Of a stretch of DNA of 64,000 bases, positions 61,589-64,000 are shown in pieces. Every line of letters starts with the position of its first letter. Position 1 is the first letter of the stretch. Made by a program: the position numbers and the translations under genes. Under the pieces are notes generated by a model. That model searched no databases. It was given only the letters and a program-made list of their open reading frames with translations, and was not told where the DNA came from. Source of the stretch: Cephalopachus bancanus (lineage: Eukaryota > Chordata > Mammalia > Primates > Tarsiidae); NCBI GenBank assembly GCA_027257055.1, contig JAPVLO010000001.1:11741501-11805500 (forward strand), read 5' to 3'.

Positions 61589-62181
61589 GGGGGGAACCCC
61601 GCCCCCCCAAAAAAAACCCTGGAACCTATTTATAAAAAAATTGAGCATTTATTCTTTAAACTTGAGTCACTTTCAAAGTACTCTCCGTTTGATGCAATAC
61701 AACCACCAAGTCGCTTTTTCCACCGCTCAGTACAGTTTTTGAACGCATCAATTTTGATGCCTTTTAGTGCTTCTGCCATTTTTTGTTTCACCTCTTCCCT
61801 GTGGGCAAAACGTTTCCCTTTGAGAAGCACAGAAAAGTTCCATCCAGAGAAGCACAGAAAAGTTGCTTGGGCAAGATCTGATGAATAGGGAAGGTGAGAC
61901 ACAGGGATCATGATGCTTTTGGTCAAAAACGACTGAACACTCAGTGCAGGATAGGCAGGTGGGCAGGTGCACTCTCAAATCACCCATCATGAAATGGGCA
62001 AATGCATTAAAAGAACTGCCAAAAAAAAACTAACTGAAGTCAAATGCAGCCTCTTACAACAATGCTAGCTGATACACTGACGCTGATGGGTTCCCAAAAC
62101 ACTGACCTAGTGGGAGAAGCCTATACCACAAGGGGCCCACCCTCCAAAAAATAATTTTCTTTTTTTTGTTTTAGTCCTCCC
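61589..62181 (-). mobile_element. Mariner element, internally deleted copy B
   Basis: Both termini can be matched by eye: GGGGGGAACC...AAAAAAAACC on the left and the complement of GGGAGGACTAAAACAAAAAA on the right. The minus strand keeps the C-terminal part of a mariner (IS630/Tc1) transposase: LPYSSDLAQATF, which corresponds to the family's PPYSPDLAP block with the last catalytic Asp of the D,D(34)D triad, then LKGKRFAHREEVKQK, and finally RWKKRLGGCIASNGEYFESD at the C-terminus. The N-terminal half is missing (about 590 bp against roughly 1.3 kb for a full mariner). GAGAAGCACAGAAAAGTT is repeated at 61822-61839 and 61847-61864, which breaks the frame. Inactive. Confidence 0.85.
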
Positions 62182-62673
62182 TTGTAATATCACTTTACAG
62201 ACTACCAAAGCTCATGACAATCATTACATGACCCTCTACACCTACAGATATAATATTTACACAGTGCTTAGTAACCTGAAGACAGGACCACTTTTCCCTC
62301 AGGGGTGCAAGACAAAATATGTTTGAGCTTAAACAGCTCATGAGAAACACTTCCTAAGAAATATAGCTTACTGTATTTCATCAGGTGAGTCCAACAGACT
62401 TCTTGGCTAAAACTCTAGAACTGCTAATGAGTAATTTTCAAACATGCTTTAAAATGACATTTATAAAAATAAGATGGTCCAGGAGAATAAAACATGAGCA
62501 AAAAAAAAATGTTAAGATAAATGTATGTCAAAGACTTATTCAATTCATCAATTAAGGGAACTCGTAACAGATGATGGCCAGCTCAGAGAGTAATTGAGAA
62601 GCTAGGTGCAAATAGGCAATGATAAGATAAGCTTATTGAGTTAGAGAAACAAAACTTATTTATACCTAAAAAA
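62182..62673. other. Unassigned sequence
   Basis: No supported feature between the mariner and the young Alu. Confidence 0.4.
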
Positions 62674-62676
62674 TTA

Positions 62677-62985
62677 GCCGGGCTCGGTGGCTCAGCCTGT
62701 AATCCCGCGCCTTTGGGAGGCTGAGGTGAGTGGATTACCTGAGCCCGCGGGTTCGAGACCCGCCTGGGCAGCGAGACCTCATCTCTACAATAAATCAAAA
62801 AATCAGCCGGGCGTGGTGGCGCATGCCTGTAATTCCGGCTACGTGGAAGGCTGAGGCGGAAGGATCGCCGGAGCCCAGCAGGTCGAGGCTGCGGTGGCCG
62901 GGAGCGGCCACTGCACTCCAGTCTGGGCGACAGAGTGAGACTCCAACTCAAAAAAAAAAAAAAATAAAAAAAAATAAAATAAATT
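62677..62985 (+). mobile_element. Youngest full-length lineage-specific Alu (short form)
   Basis: GCCGGGCTCGGTGGCTCAGC, CGCGGGTTCGAGACCCGCC (with a B-box match), the short-form GGGCAGCGAGACCTC, AATAAATCAAAAAATCAGCC, CGCCGGAGCCCAGCAGGTCG, GAGCGGCCACTGCACTCC, GCGACAGAGTGAGACTCCAA and a tail of A15 plus (TAAAA)n. Many CpGs remain intact, so it is the best local stand-in for the active consensus. No clear duplication was found. The 159-codon antisense and 94-codon sense frames running through it are Alu artefacts. Confidence 0.95.
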
Positions 62986-63449
62986 ATAAGCATAACCCTC
63001 ACGTTTATATCTAGAGAAAAATAACTTACATTTCTACCAGACAAAAATCTACAAGTGAACATGTAACTTTTTTTTTAGTATAGAACCCTTAAATCAACAA
63101 TGAACAGTGAAATAAGTTCAATGAACATTGAATCAAAGTACATACATTCCACCAACCCTCAGTTCCATGTGACGTTAAAAGAACGTACTATCCATATTTT
63201 GGGGGGCCTTATTTCCCCATTTCGGACAATTATTATGCATATTCATACCACTGCCCCAGCAGCTGTCAAAAATTTACTTTTTTAAACCTAACACAATTTC
63301 CAAATATTTAAATAGCACAATCAAAATAAACTGAAACCTTTGAATCTGCCCAGTTCCTTCCCAGACCTTTCTCCCACTCCACACTCACACACGAATCTCT
63401 AGGCCTTTCTATCAGCTTCAGTGTTTCCTTCCTTCTAGGAAATCACATA
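62986..63449. other. Unassigned sequence
   Basis: No gene or repeat was recognised. Confidence 0.4.
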
Positions 63450-63620
63450 CTGGTACAGTGATAGGAACCGAACTGAAATGAGTCCAAGTCCTAGATTCAC
63501 TATCAGCCAACTGTATAATCCTTGGCATTATTCTGCTCTGCAAATTCCGGTTTACTTCTTTTCACTCTATAGATGATAATCCCTGTCATACAGAGATTGT
63601 GTGAGGATGCACGACTTGCA
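63450..63620 (+). repeat. MIR-like SINE
   Basis: GATAGGAACCGAACTGAAAT, CAAGTCCTAGATTCACTATC, CCAACTGTATAATCCTTGGC, AGATGATAATCCCTGTCATA and GAGATTGTGTGAGGATGCAC follow MIR order. Diverged. Confidence 0.6.
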
Positions 63621-64000
63621 CAACTGCTGCTCTGTCTCCACGGTAAGTTCTTCTCCAAGTTTTTGTATGACTGACCTCTCATTACTCTGTCTTTAGCCAA
63701 CTCATTTCTTGGTGAAGTTGGATAAGTCTTGTCCAGTAGAATTTGCTGAGGTGATGGAAATGTTCAGTCTCTGTTCTTCCCAATGCTGTAGCCACCAAAT
63801 TGATTTTTCAAATTTTATTGCATTTTAATTGACTTGAATTTAAATAACCACATGTGGTTAGTGGGTAACACATTGTACAGTGTGAGTTTGGAAAAGGGAC
63901 AGCAGTGATGAAGAACAAGAGAGTGTAATGGTTAATTTGTAAGGTTCAGAGTTAAATGATTGAGGCAAAAAAAACAAACAAACCAGGAATTAGATCACCT
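63621..64000. other. Unassigned sequence at the window end
   Basis: No gene or repeat was recognised. Confidence 0.4.

Noticed and set aside
62749..62770. tRNA-like GGTTCGAGACC motif
   Set aside because: It is the B box of the Alu internal promoter; no cloverleaf can be drawn around it.
62583..63062. 159-codon antisense open frame, the longest in the window
   Set aside because: It runs through the young Alu at 62677-62985; the [18 protein letters not shown] peptide is the well-known translation of antisense Alu. The same applies to frames at 3148, 14968, 37031, 37379 and 42832.

Overview
This window reads as intergenic or deep-intronic DNA from a primate nuclear genome. It is AT-rich and packed with transposon remains. 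I found no protein-coding exon, rRNA, tRNA, CRISPR array or bacterial-type operon. Open frames of 60-160 codons occur throughout, but almost all lie in Alu, L1, LTR or microsatellite sequence or have no recognisable content.

Organism. Dimeric 7SL-derived Alu elements, AluJ-like copies, MIR, MLT1 LTRs and old L1M elements point to a primate. The youngest Alus differ from the human types: the left arm opens GGCTCGGTGGCTCAGCC, both arms carry unusual changes, and the 3' end reads GACTCCAACTC before the A-tail. They also lack the tRNA-like type II monomers expected in galagos and lorises. A tarsier (Carlito/Tarsius) is my best guess, by inference only.

Layout. 0-7 kb: an Alu monomer, a 231/233 bp inverted repeat, an L1 3' end, a 5'-truncated Alu with target-site duplication (TSD), an AT/GT-rich palindromic repeat and an MLT1 LTR. 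6.8-10.9 kb: an old L1M interrupted by a class II ERV solo LTR (6-bp TSD) and by a short LTR-derived piece with a tetranucleotide tail. 11-30 kb: mostly unassigned AT-rich DNA with Alus, an MLT1 LTR, an antisense L1M, a MER6/Tigger-like DNA transposon and MIRs. 30.2-32.0 kb: a 5'-truncated L1 with a 14-bp TSD. 33.8 kb and 61.6 kb: two deleted copies of one mariner family. 36.5-44.7 kb: antisense L1M segments broken up by Alus, a second long class II solo LTR (6-bp TSD) and an MLT1 LTR. 51.4-52.9 kb: a solo LTR nested inside another, each with its own TSD. 53-64 kb: AluJ copies, a split MIR, L1M 5' and 3' pieces including an inverted pair, and a young full-length Alu.

Nothing here works together as a pathway. 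The value of the window is its insertion history: exact TSDs, nesting order, lineage-specific Alu subfamilies, a mariner family, and a few unique stretches that could be regulatory. All family names come from recognising sequence by eye, without a repeat library.
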